DNA of 64,000 nt. It comes from Bradyrhizobium sp. WBOS07 (lineage in GTDB: Bacteria > Pseudomonadota > Alphaproteobacteria > Rhizobiales > Xanthobacteraceae). The stretch is taken from assembly GCF_024585165.1 (NCBI RefSeq), contig NZ_CP029008.1:5661501-5725500 (forward strand), given 5' to 3'. How positions within the stretch are numbered: position 1 is the first letter of the stretch; every line of letters begins with the position of its first letter. The position numbers were made by a program, and so were the translations under genes. Of the stretch, positions 37,629 to 44,853 are shown piece after piece. The notes beneath the pieces were generated by a model. The model did not search any database. It saw nothing but the letters and a program-made list of their open reading frames with translations, and was not told where the DNA came from.

Positions 37629-37979
37629 ATGTCCAGAACGGACATTAGTGGAATGAGCAGCATCATGCTTTTCAAGACACTCACGTTGCATTCACTCATC
37701 TACATCGCGGGCATGACGACGGCGATGGCCGTTCACCAGGCCATTCCGTTGCCTGATCTCTCGGCGGGACCTCAGTCCTCCCTCGAACAGAGCGCAAATC
37801 GCTCGGGAAAGAGCGACAGGTTGCCAACGGTGCAACTGAAACGGAGAGCTCTGGACAAGGTGCCGGTGCGTCTGCAACCGCGAGACCTGCTCAAATCAGG
37901 CAAAGCGGTCTGCAAGCCTCCCATCGACGTGCCGGGCCGATGCTTTGCGGAGGCTACGCCTGTCCGGAGGACGGGCTAA
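37629..37979 (+). CDS. Small exported hypothetical protein
   Basis: The 116-residue frame encodes an N-terminal hydrophobic stretch (LHSLIYIAGMTTAMAVHQAI) that may be a signal anchor. A basic region with two cysteines follows. Starts at 37629, 37653 and 37665 are all possible; the last has GGAATGAG upstream. No family is recognised. A FixK-type box precedes it. I consider it probable but unproven. Confidence 0.5.
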   Translation: MSRTDISGMSSIMLFKTLTLHSLIYIAGMTTAMAVHQAIPLPDLSAGPQSSLEQSANRSGKSDRLPTVQLKRRALDKVPVRLQPRDLLKSGKAVCKPPIDVPGRCFAEATPVRRTG

Positions 37980-38003
37980 GATTTTTAGCAAAGGTGCTTG
38001 CCG

Positions 38004-38438
38004 TCAGGGCGAGATCTCGATCGTCGTATTCTGAGCTCCCTGAGCCCTGATCAATTCGAACAGCGTTTGCGCCTGGTCGGGCGCCAACCGGATGCAGCCG
38101 TGGGACACGGGACGTCCGAGATTGCGGACCTCAAATGTCCCGTGAATTGCGTATCCGCCGTGGAAGAAGATCGAATAGGGCATCGGCGTGAAGTCGTAGA
38201 GCCTGGAATAATGCATGCGCTGGAGAGAATAGGGCCGGTACGTGCCGGTGGGAGTGCGGTATCCACGCCGCGCCGTCGAGACTGGCCAAGATGCATACTG
38301 AACTCCATTGACGCTGATCTGCATCGTCTGGGTAGAAAGCTGAACCCGCACCGCGACGGCTGCCTGAGTGCTTTGACCGGCGAGGCCAAGAAGCAGAACG
38401 ACGGTCAAGATCAGGCATGAAGGCAAACGTGCAGGCAT
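38004..38438 (-). CDS. L,D-transpeptidase (YkuD domain)
   Basis: These enzymes make 3-3 peptidoglycan cross-links or attach proteins to the wall. The roughly 144-residue product has a signal peptide (LPSCLILTVVLLLGLAGQSTQA). A YkuD domain follows, with TGTYRPYSL, IFFHGGYAIHG and the catalytic SHGCIRLAPDQA. I choose the ATG at 38438 (MPARLP); one at 38456 is possible. It lies downstream of a region with a weak FixK-like site at 38570, and next to the second FixK-like regulator. Confidence 0.9.
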   Translation of the reverse strand: MPARLPSCLILTVVLLLGLAGQSTQAAVAVRVQLSTQTMQISVNGVQYASWPVSTARRGYRTPTGTYRPYSLQRMHYSRLYDFTPMPYSIFFHGGYAIHGTFEVRNLGRPVSHGCIRLAPDQAQTLFELIRAQGAQNTTIEISP

Positions 38439-38778
38439 TCTGTTTCTTTTCAGCATTCGCGAATTGGCACAGAGGTGGCGCCTCGATGGGATCGAGCCGA
38501 TCGCTTTCGAGCACACAGCGGAGATGCATCCGAACCCGTTGCAGGCTAAGTGAGTTTCGGCGTGCGTTGTTGATCCGACGCAAGTGCGCGCCGTTGAAGC
38601 TTCCTATCGGCTTTTGCGATCCACCGCCCTGGAGGTGCTTTGATACTGAATTCGCAAACGCGCTGCCGGCCGCGTCCGGGCAAGTACGGAGGGCGCACTG
38701 AGTTTGCCGCAGATCAAGTTCGCTCGGCCGTGCTCTGCCTAGCATTCATGCATTGTTAGTTCAGTCGGAGTTTTTCAG
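38439..38778. other. Promoter interval between L,D-transpeptidase and FixK-like genes
   Basis: No gene is seen in these 340 bases. TTGATCCGACGCAA at 38570-38583 resembles a relaxed FixK site facing the L,D-transpeptidase gene, and TTGCCGCAGATCAA at 38704-38717 faces the regulator gene. Confidence 0.45.
38704..38717 (+). promoter_or_regulatory. FixK-type box TTGCCGCAGATCAA
   Basis: This relaxed TTGC-N6-TCAA site, centred at -41.5, would start transcription near 38752, 27 nt before the Crp/FNR gene. It may be auto- or cross-regulation. Confidence 0.55.
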
Positions 38779-39444
38779 ATGCTGCTCAGGACCAACACCT
38801 CCAGCATCCGTCCGGTTGACGGGCATCTCGCAGCACTCGCCGGCGAGCGGGTGTTCTGCAGCGAATTCAAATATCGCAGAGGGACGGAAGTTTTCGGCGA
38901 AGGCGAGGAGACGGAGTATGTCTACCAGATCATCTCCGGCACGGTGCGGACCTACAAGCTGCTCGCAGATGGCCGCCGCCAGATCAATTCCTTCCACCTG
39001 CCGGGCGACATGTTCGGGCTCGAGAACGGCGCAACGCATCGTTTCACTGCGGAGGCGGTCATTGAGACCCGGGTCCGCATAACCAGACGGCGCAGCCTGC
39101 TCGAGACGATGCAAAACCGGCAATCCGGCGCTTCGAGCTTTCTTGGCTTGGTAACGCGGAATCTTCAGCATGCCGAGAATCACATGCTTCTGCTCGGCCG
39201 CAAGACGGCATTGGAACGGGTGGCTGCGTTTCTGCTCGAGCTCGACGAGCGGCTCGGCCACCCCAGCGTCCTGGTCCTGCCGATGAGTCGTCGCGACATC
39301 GCTGACTATCTCGGATTGACCCTCGAAACGGTCTCGCGCGCGTGCTCCACACTGCGCGACCAGAAGATGCTGAAGTTCGAGGGGGCGACGCAACGCCAGA
39401 TCGTGCTGCTCGACCGCAAGGGTCTTGCCGAGCACGACGCCTGA
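38779..39444 (+). CDS. FixK-like Crp/FNR transcription regulator
   Basis: The 221-residue protein is a second FixK-like regulator, close in sequence to the one at 34812 (shared FHL-x-GD-x-FGLENG-x-x-HRFTAEA, HMLLLGRKT-x-LERVAAF and MSRRDIADYLGLTLETVSRA). It has two cysteines: residue 27, and one inside the recognition helix (SRACSTL). It has no FNR-type cysteine cluster. A cysteine near the DNA-binding helix recalls the redox-sensitive one in FixK2, but that is inference. A FixK-type site precedes its start. Confidence 0.9.
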   Translation: MLLRTNTSSIRPVDGHLAALAGERVFCSEFKYRRGTEVFGEGEETEYVYQIISGTVRTYKLLADGRRQINSFHLPGDMFGLENGATHRFTAEAVIETRVRITRRRSLLETMQNRQSGASSFLGLVTRNLQHAENHMLLLGRKTALERVAAFLLELDERLGHPSVLVLPMSRRDIADYLGLTLETVSRACSTLRDQKMLKFEGATQRQIVLLDRKGLAEHDA

Positions 39445-39460
39445 GATCGGGCGTGGCTCG

Positions 39461-40033
39461 TCACTCCTCGATGTCTTGCTCCAGCGTCTGCGCCGGCGGT
39501 CCGTTGTGGGCAGCGCTGAACCGAGCGAGCGGCAGGGAGGTCGATAGCGACAGAAGATTGGAATCGACAACCTCAAGAGTCAGCGTCTTTCCCGTGTCCA
39601 TCTCCTTGACCAGCTTCGGGCTCGCCACGTCGGCCGCGATGCAGGCGTTACTGAGACACCAAGTATAGGGAATTGGGTGATGCGCCCCCGTGTCCACCTT
39701 CAATTTGGCGGGTATTTGCAGATACATCCCAACAGGGACAAAGATCTGCACGCGCGCATTGCCCTTCTCGTGTTCGATCAGATCGATCCGAACCGCCATT
39801 TGTCCGGTCTCGAAGGTACCTGAGATCGAGGTTCTGCAAAGCAGCGGGGCGCCGGCGGCCTTGAAGCAGAGTTTCTTCCAGTCGCCGTATCTGATGTCGT
39901 TTGCCGTGCGTTGTCCGCGGGGCGCGATCTCGGCAAGGGCGGGCGCTGCGGCGCAGGTCGCCGACAGAAGGACCGCAAGAATGGCCTCGGTCAGATATCC
40001 CGGTCGTGCCGTTTTGTCGTGAGAGCGTGCCAT
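39461..40033 (-). CDS. Invasion-associated locus B (IalB)-family periplasmic protein
   Basis: The 190-residue product has a signal peptide (LTEAILAVLLSATCAAAPALA). The IalB-type body follows: YGDWKKLCF, a disulphide-type cysteine pair, VRIDLIEHEKGNARVQIFVPVGMYLQIPAKLKVD, and WCLSNACIA. The family occurs widely in alphaproteobacteria, where it was first linked to host-cell invasion in Bartonella; its biochemical role is unknown. I start at the ATG at 40033 (GGGGTG upstream) rather than 40117, which runs into the upstream gene. Confidence 0.85.
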   Translation of the reverse strand: MARSHDKTARPGYLTEAILAVLLSATCAAAPALAEIAPRGQRTANDIRYGDWKKLCFKAAGAPLLCRTSISGTFETGQMAVRIDLIEHEKGNARVQIFVPVGMYLQIPAKLKVDTGAHHPIPYTWCLSNACIAADVASPKLVKEMDTGKTLTLEVVDSNLLSLSTSLPLARFSAAHNGPPAQTLEQDIEE

Positions 40034-40061
40034 GTTTCGCACCCCGGGGTTCTCGTGGCGA

Positions 40062-40949
40062 TTATTTGAGCTTGTCGAGAAAACTGGACACGAGAGGCGA
40101 CCAGATCGGGACCGCATCCGGCGAGCCGATGAAATAATGCCCCTCGTTGCCGAATGGCGGCATCAAGTGATATTCGGCCTTGCCTCCGGCGTTGGTAAAG
40201 GCCTGGTGCATCCGCTTCGACAATGCCGGGCCGAAGAATGTGTCGTTCTCGATGTAGATCCACAACATCGGCACCCGCGAGGTGCGGCCGAATTCTCCTG
40301 TCGTCTGGACGAGCTTGTCCGGTGCGCAATTGTTGTTCGGCTTGCCGTCGACCCGGCCGCCACGGCCCGCGGCGAAGGTGATGATGGCCTTGACCTGCGG
40401 CGGGTTGAGGCTGGAGAGTGCAATCGATACCCATCCGCCGGCAGATTGTCCGACCACGATCGCGCCTTCGGGCAGAGCCCGCTTCTCCGCGACCATATAG
40501 TCGATGATCCATAGGTTGGCTTGGGCGACCGCAAGGCCTGGATCGCGGAAGTTGGGATTGCTGCATTTGCCGACCTTTGAGAAGAAGGGGCCGTAGATTC
40601 CGCGCTCGGGGATGTCGATTGCGGAGGCGCCAAATCCGCTACCAACCGGCGCCACGACGAGATAGCCCCGTCTGGCGAACCATTTGGCCGCGTCGGGAAA
40701 TTCGACCAGGGGAAACAAGCTGCGCTCGGTCGGGTTGAGCGCCACGCCATGGTTCATGATCACCAGCGGAAAGGGGCCGTCGCCGACCGGACGCACCAGA
40801 TAGGCAAACGTCGGGAGCGGCAACGGCAGGGCCCAAATTTCCTCCTGAATGCGTCGCGGGGCTTGGTCATCGGCATGGGCGATCCCGGCCAAGGTCAGAA
40901 GAAGCAGCGCCGCCCGTAACAACTGTTGGATCAAGGGATGCGAGAGCAT
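40062..40949 (-). CDS. Exported alpha/beta hydrolase
   Basis: The 295-residue product has a signal peptide (LLRAALLLLTLAGIAHA). A dienelactone-hydrolase/cutinase-like fold follows, with VIMNHGVALNP as oxyanion loop, the nucleophile elbow VVGQSAGGW, the acid after YIENDTFFGP and the histidine in NEGHYFIG. A cysteine pair (KCSNPNF, NNNCAP) suggests a disulphide in the periplasm. The ATG at 40949 has GAGGAGG upstream and lies 10 bases after the exchanger gene. The two are likely one transcript under the FNR box at 42709. Confidence 0.87.
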   Translation of the reverse strand: MLSHPLIQQLLRAALLLLTLAGIAHADDQAPRRIQEEIWALPLPLPTFAYLVRPVGDGPFPLVIMNHGVALNPTERSLFPLVEFPDAAKWFARRGYLVVAPVGSGFGASAIDIPERGIYGPFFSKVGKCSNPNFRDPGLAVAQANLWIIDYMVAEKRALPEGAIVVGQSAGGWVSIALSSLNPPQVKAIITFAAGRGGRVDGKPNNNCAPDKLVQTTGEFGRTSRVPMLWIYIENDTFFGPALSKRMHQAFTNAGGKAEYHLMPPFGNEGHYFIGSPDAVPIWSPLVSSFLDKLK

Positions 40950-40959
40950 TCCGGCCTCC

Positions 40960-42648
40960 TCATCCGGCAAACGTCGCCGCTACGATGATCGGTCCAAGCA
41001 CCGTCAGGACGACGTTCCCGACGGCGTACGGCACGGCGACGCCGAGCACCGGGGTCTGGCTTTCGGCGACCTCGCAGGCGCCCGTCACGGCGGCATCGAC
41101 CGTCATGGCGCCCGCCAGCGCGCCGCAGGTGACGACCGGGTTCATGCGCAGCACGTGATAAGCGAACAGCGTCGCGACGATCAGCGGCACCAGCGTGACG
41201 ACGAGGCCCATGCCGACCAGCAGCAAACCGTGCGCCTGGATCGCGATCCAGGCCGCATGGCCGTTGCCAAGGCCGATGGCGGCAATGAAGCCGCCGAGGC
41301 CGATATCGCTCAGCGTCTGCTGCGCAGCGGGCGGCATCGCGCCCATGGTCGGCCGGCGCGACCGCAGCCAGCCGCAGACAAGGCCCGCGATCAAGGCCCC
41401 GCCTCCGCCGCCCAGCGTCAGCGCAATGCCTCCGACCTTGAAGCTGATCAAGCCGGCCAGCAAGCCGGCGGCAATGCCGGCCGCGAGAAAGGCGATGTCG
41501 GTACGATCGCCGGCGCGTAGGATTTGCCCGACCTGCGCAGCTGCGCGTTCGATATTGCGGCTGGTGCCGACGAGGGTCATGACGTCGCCGACATAGATCC
41601 GCGTGTCGGGGCTGAGCGGCACCTCGCGTCCCATCCGGGTCAGGGCTCGCAGGAACACACCGCGCGCATTGCTGCCGACGCGATCGGCGACGTCCTGGAC
41701 CGAGCGGCCGTGGAGCTTGCGGTTGTCGACCAGCACGTCGACGACATTGCCCGGCATGGCCTTCAAAATCTCGTCGGCATCGATCTCGGTACCGATCACA
41801 GGCCGCGCGGCGACGATCACCGCTGTCCGTCCGGCGATCACGATGTCGTCGCCAGCCTCGAGCACGGTGTCGAGATGCGGCTCGATGTCGGCTCCCCGGC
41901 GCACGATGCGCTCGATAACGGTGCGGCTGCCGATCTCGTCCTCGATCGCCTTGACGGTTCGGCCCGCGGCCGCCGAGACACGATAGGCGCGCGCCTGGAA
42001 TTTGCGATAGTGCAGGTTCTCGGTCTTGGGCGGCTCGCCGCCGGACAGTTCCATCTCCAGCTTCTTGGCTTCGTCCTTGAGGTTCACCCCCATCAGCTTG
42101 GGCGCGACGAACGGGACGTAGAGGAGGGTCAGGATGTATCCGAGAACGTAGGTGACGGCGTAGCCGGCCGCGATATTTGCTTCCTGCTGCTCGAGCAAAG
42201 CCTTCGGCAGACCAAGCTGCGCCAGGGCGCCTGAGGCCGTGCCGATGACGGAGGATTGCGTCAGCGCACCTGCAGCGAGCCCCGAAGCGGTCCCTGGATC
42301 GAGCCCTACCGTGAAGGCAAATGTCAGCACGATGATCAGGCCCGTTCCGCCAAGCACGAGCGCCATGGCGACCTGGGCCAGAGTGCGGATGCTCAAGGAA
42401 GCGAAGAATTCGGGTCCCGATTTGTAGCCGATCGTGAACACGAACAGGCTGAACAAGATGACCCGCAGCACCGACGGAAACGTAAAGCTGCCGAGTTGAC
42501 CGATCAGCACGGCGACGATGAGCGTGCATGCGGTGGTACCGATCGAGAAGCCGCGGATCCTGACCCGGCCCAGCAAGGTCCCAAGAGCAACTGCAAGCAG
42601 CAGAAAGATTTCGGGAGCGGTGGAGATGATCCACCTGATGGTGTCCAT
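40960..42648 (-). CDS. AspT/YidE-family exchanger (AAE family), first copy
   Basis: The roughly 562-residue membrane protein has the duplicated AAE layout. N-terminal segments come first (FSLFVFTIGYKSGPEFF in the loop), then two RCK_C/TrkA_C regulatory domains in the centre (about 220-380), then a second membrane block with GALAGAMTVDAAVTGA. Such proteins exchange amino or dicarboxylic acids; in AspT it is aspartate for alanine. The ATG at 42648 has GGGGA upstream. It diverges from the SulP operon across an FNR box. It is similar in layout to the copy at 47620. Confidence 0.9.
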   Translation of the reverse strand: MDTIRWIISTAPEIFLLLAVALGTLLGRVRIRGFSIGTTACTLIVAVLIGQLGSFTFPSVLRVILFSLFVFTIGYKSGPEFFASLSIRTLAQVAMALVLGGTGLIIVLTFAFTVGLDPGTASGLAAGALTQSSVIGTASGALAQLGLPKALLEQQEANIAAGYAVTYVLGYILTLLYVPFVAPKLMGVNLKDEAKKLEMELSGGEPPKTENLHYRKFQARAYRVSAAAGRTVKAIEDEIGSRTVIERIVRRGADIEPHLDTVLEAGDDIVIAGRTAVIVAARPVIGTEIDADEILKAMPGNVVDVLVDNRKLHGRSVQDVADRVGSNARGVFLRALTRMGREVPLSPDTRIYVGDVMTLVGTSRNIERAAAQVGQILRAGDRTDIAFLAAGIAAGLLAGLISFKVGGIALTLGGGGGALIAGLVCGWLRSRRPTMGAMPPAAQQTLSDIGLGGFIAAIGLGNGHAAWIAIQAHGLLLVGMGLVVTLVPLIVATLFAYHVLRMNPVVTCGALAGAMTVDAAVTGACEVAESQTPVLGVAVPYAVGNVVLTVLGPIIVAATFAG

Positions 42649-42708
42649 GGTCGCCATTCCCCAGCGCAACAGTCTCGATGGATTGAATCCTCAAAGCCCC
42701 TCGGAGCT

Positions 42709-42722
42709 TTGATTCAAGTCAA
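42709..42722. promoter_or_regulatory. FNR/FixK box TTGATTCAAGTCAA
   Basis: The site is palindromic and centred between divergent operons. It would start transcripts near 42757 (33 nt before the small membrane gene of the SulP operon) and near 42674 (26 nt before the exchanger gene). Confidence 0.82.
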
Positions 42723-42789
42723 GCCTTCTCTGCGCCCGCGCGGCCTCAATGGACCAGCGCCCAGATCGGCGGCACACGATGTATCGGAT

Positions 42790-43020
42790 ATGAGCTCACA
42801 GGGCATTGCCGCGACTTCATTGCTGCGCCGCGACGAAACGATCGCCGTCGCGCCGATCCTGGCCATCGCGGTCGGCATCGTGATCGCCGCCTGGCTGCGC
42901 CGTGATGCGGGGGCGAGAGCGAGTGCCATCAGCACCTTGGCCGAGATACTGCTTCCAATGATTGCTTTGCTGATCGTGCTGGTGCGCTGCGAAGCCGCGC
43001 CCTCCGAGGCAAGCTCATGA
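42790..43020 (+). CDS. Small two-TM membrane protein leading the SulP operon
   Basis: The 76-residue product has two hydrophobic segments (IAVAPILAIAVGIVIAAWL and LAEILLPMIALLIVLV) separated by a basic loop. Its stop overlaps the ATG of the SulP gene (ATGA), so translation is coupled. No family is recognised. The position after an FNR box and in front of a transporter suggests an accessory subunit, which is inference. Confidence 0.7.
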   Translation: MSSQGIAATSLLRRDETIAVAPILAIAVGIVIAAWLRRDAGARASAISTLAEILLPMIALLIVLVRCEAAPSEASS

Positions 43021-44714
43021 AGCCGCTGTCTGGATCGCGGCTCGGGTGGACGCGTTTGTTTCCGCCGGTCAGCTGGCTGTCCGGATACCGGATGGCATGG
43101 CTGCCCTCCGACACGGTGGCCGGCGTCACGCTGGCCGCGTACGCCATTCCGGTGTCGCTCGCGTACGCCGCCCTTGCAGGCCTGCCGCCGCAGATCGGTG
43201 TCTACGGTTATATTCTCGGCGGCATCGGCTACGCGCTGCTCGGCTCCTCCCGCCAGCTCGCCATCGGCCCGACCTCGGCGATCTCGCTGATGATCGCGGG
43301 CACGGTCGGTTCGCTCGCCGCAGGTGATCCGGTTCGCTATGCGCAGATTGCAAGCCTTGTTGCCTGCGCGGTGGCGCTGCTGTGCCTGATCGCCTGGCTG
43401 TTCAAATTGTCGAGCCTCGTCCGCCTGGTCAGCGACAGCATCCTGGTCGGCTTCAAGGCGGGCGCCGGGCTCACCATCATCATGAGCCAATTGCCGAGCC
43501 TGTTTGGCATTCCCGGCGGCGGTCGCAATTTCTTCGATCGGGCCATCCACATCGCGCGCCAGCTTGGCGATACGAATCTGCTGGTGTTGGCGGTCGGTGC
43601 CGTTGCGCTCCTGCTGTTGCTGCTCGGCGAGCGGCGTCTCCCGGGCCGCCCGGTCGGCATCACCATCGTGGCCCTCGCGATCGTCGCGGCCACGCTGCTT
43701 GGGTTGCCCGCCATGGGGGTGCCGGTCACCGGCAAGATCCCCGAGGGATTACCGACCCTCGCCGTTCCAACCTTTGGGCTGGTTGAGCCCGAGGAGCTGT
43801 TTCCCATTGCGGCGGGTTGTCTCTTGCTGGCCTATATCGAAGGCGTGTCCGCTGCACGCAGCTTCGCTGCCAAGCACGGATATGCGCTCGACGTTCGGCA
43901 GGAATTTCTCGGCCTGGGCGCCGCCAACCTTGCCGCGGCATTCGGCCACGGCTACCCGGTCGCCGGCGGGTTGTCGCAATCGGCGGTGAACGACAATGCC
44001 GGCGCGCGTACGCCACTTGCACTGGTGATCTGCTCGGTCACCTTGGCGCTGTGTCTGTTGTTCTTCACAGGGCTGCTGACCAATCTTCCCAAGGCGGTGC
44101 TGGCCGCGATCGTCTTTGCCGCGGTGTACAGACTGGTGGACATTCCGGCGCTGTGGCGGATGTGGAAGGTCAGCCGGATCGATTTCTACGCGGCAGCCAT
44201 CGCGCTGATTGCGGTGCTGCTGCTCGGAATCCTTCAAGGCGTGCTGCTCGCTGCGATCGCGTCGATCTTCCTGCTGCTGGCGCGGGCGTCGCAACCAAAT
44301 ATCGCCTTCCTCGGCCGGCTGCCGGGAACCGGCCGCTATTCCGACAGCGCCAGGCATGAGGGCGTGGAGCCCCTCGTCGGCGTGATCGCTTTTCGCCCCG
44401 AGGCTTCGCTGCTCTACATCAATGCCGAGACCATCCTCGCGGCCGTGCTGAAGGCGCTGGCCAGATCGGTCGATATCAGGCTGGTTGTCTGCGATCTCTC
44501 GGCATCGCCCTATATCGATCTCGCCGGCGCGCGCATGCTGCACGATCTCTATGACGAACTCGCCTCCCGTCACGTCGCGCTTTGCATCGTTGGCGCGCAC
44601 GCGCAGCTGCGCGACCTTCTGCGGGCGGAAGGGCTGGCCGAGAAGACCGACAGCGCACAATGGTTGCGGACGCTCGACAGCGTGCTGGGCGGCAGCGACG
44701 CGAGGGGCGGTTAA
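43017..44714 (+). CDS. SulP-family anion transporter with STAS domain
   Basis: The 565-residue protein has about 12 hydrophobic segments with the SulP signature PVSLAYAALAGLPPQIGVYGYILGGIGYALLGSSRQLAIGPTSAISLM. A C-terminal STAS domain (about 440-555) carries LVVCDLSASPYIDLAGARML. SulP members carry sulfate, bicarbonate, C4-dicarboxylates or other anions; the substrate is unknown. It is between two AspT-type exchanger genes and just before a large decarboxylase, so dicarboxylate or bicarbonate transport would make sense. Confidence 0.9.
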   Translation: MKPLSGSRLGWTRLFPPVSWLSGYRMAWLPSDTVAGVTLAAYAIPVSLAYAALAGLPPQIGVYGYILGGIGYALLGSSRQLAIGPTSAISLMIAGTVGSLAAGDPVRYAQIASLVACAVALLCLIAWLFKLSSLVRLVSDSILVGFKAGAGLTIIMSQLPSLFGIPGGGRNFFDRAIHIARQLGDTNLLVLAVGAVALLLLLLGERRLPGRPVGITIVALAIVAATLLGLPAMGVPVTGKIPEGLPTLAVPTFGLVEPEELFPIAAGCLLLAYIEGVSAARSFAAKHGYALDVRQEFLGLGAANLAAAFGHGYPVAGGLSQSAVNDNAGARTPLALVICSVTLALCLLFFTGLLTNLPKAVLAAIVFAAVYRLVDIPALWRMWKVSRIDFYAAAIALIAVLLLGILQGVLLAAIASIFLLLARASQPNIAFLGRLPGTGRYSDSARHEGVEPLVGVIAFRPEASLLYINAETILAAVLKALARSVDIRLVVCDLSASPYIDLAGARMLHDLYDELASRHVALCIVGAHAQLRDLLRAEGLAEKTDSAQWLRTLDSVLGGSDARGG

Positions 44715-44775
44715 GCGTTTTTTGCGTTGCGAGATGCACGCGCGCCGCTGAACTCGTCCAAGATCATTCAGACCG

Positions 44776-44789
44776 TTGACTTGGATCAA
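44776..44789 (+). promoter_or_regulatory. FNR/FixK box TTGACTTGGATCAA
   Basis: The half-sites are symmetric. A site at -41.5 would give a start near 44824, 30 nt before the decarboxylase gene at 44854, whose ATG has GGGAGAGAG upstream. Confidence 0.8.
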
Positions 44790-44853
44790 TGGAGCGCAGG
44801 TCCGCAAGGCCACGATCCCGCATCACAATTGCCACTGCGATCGGGAGAGAGAC

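Noticed and set aside
42681..42694. TTGAATCCTCAA as another FNR site
   Set aside because: The spacer is 4 bases instead of 6.
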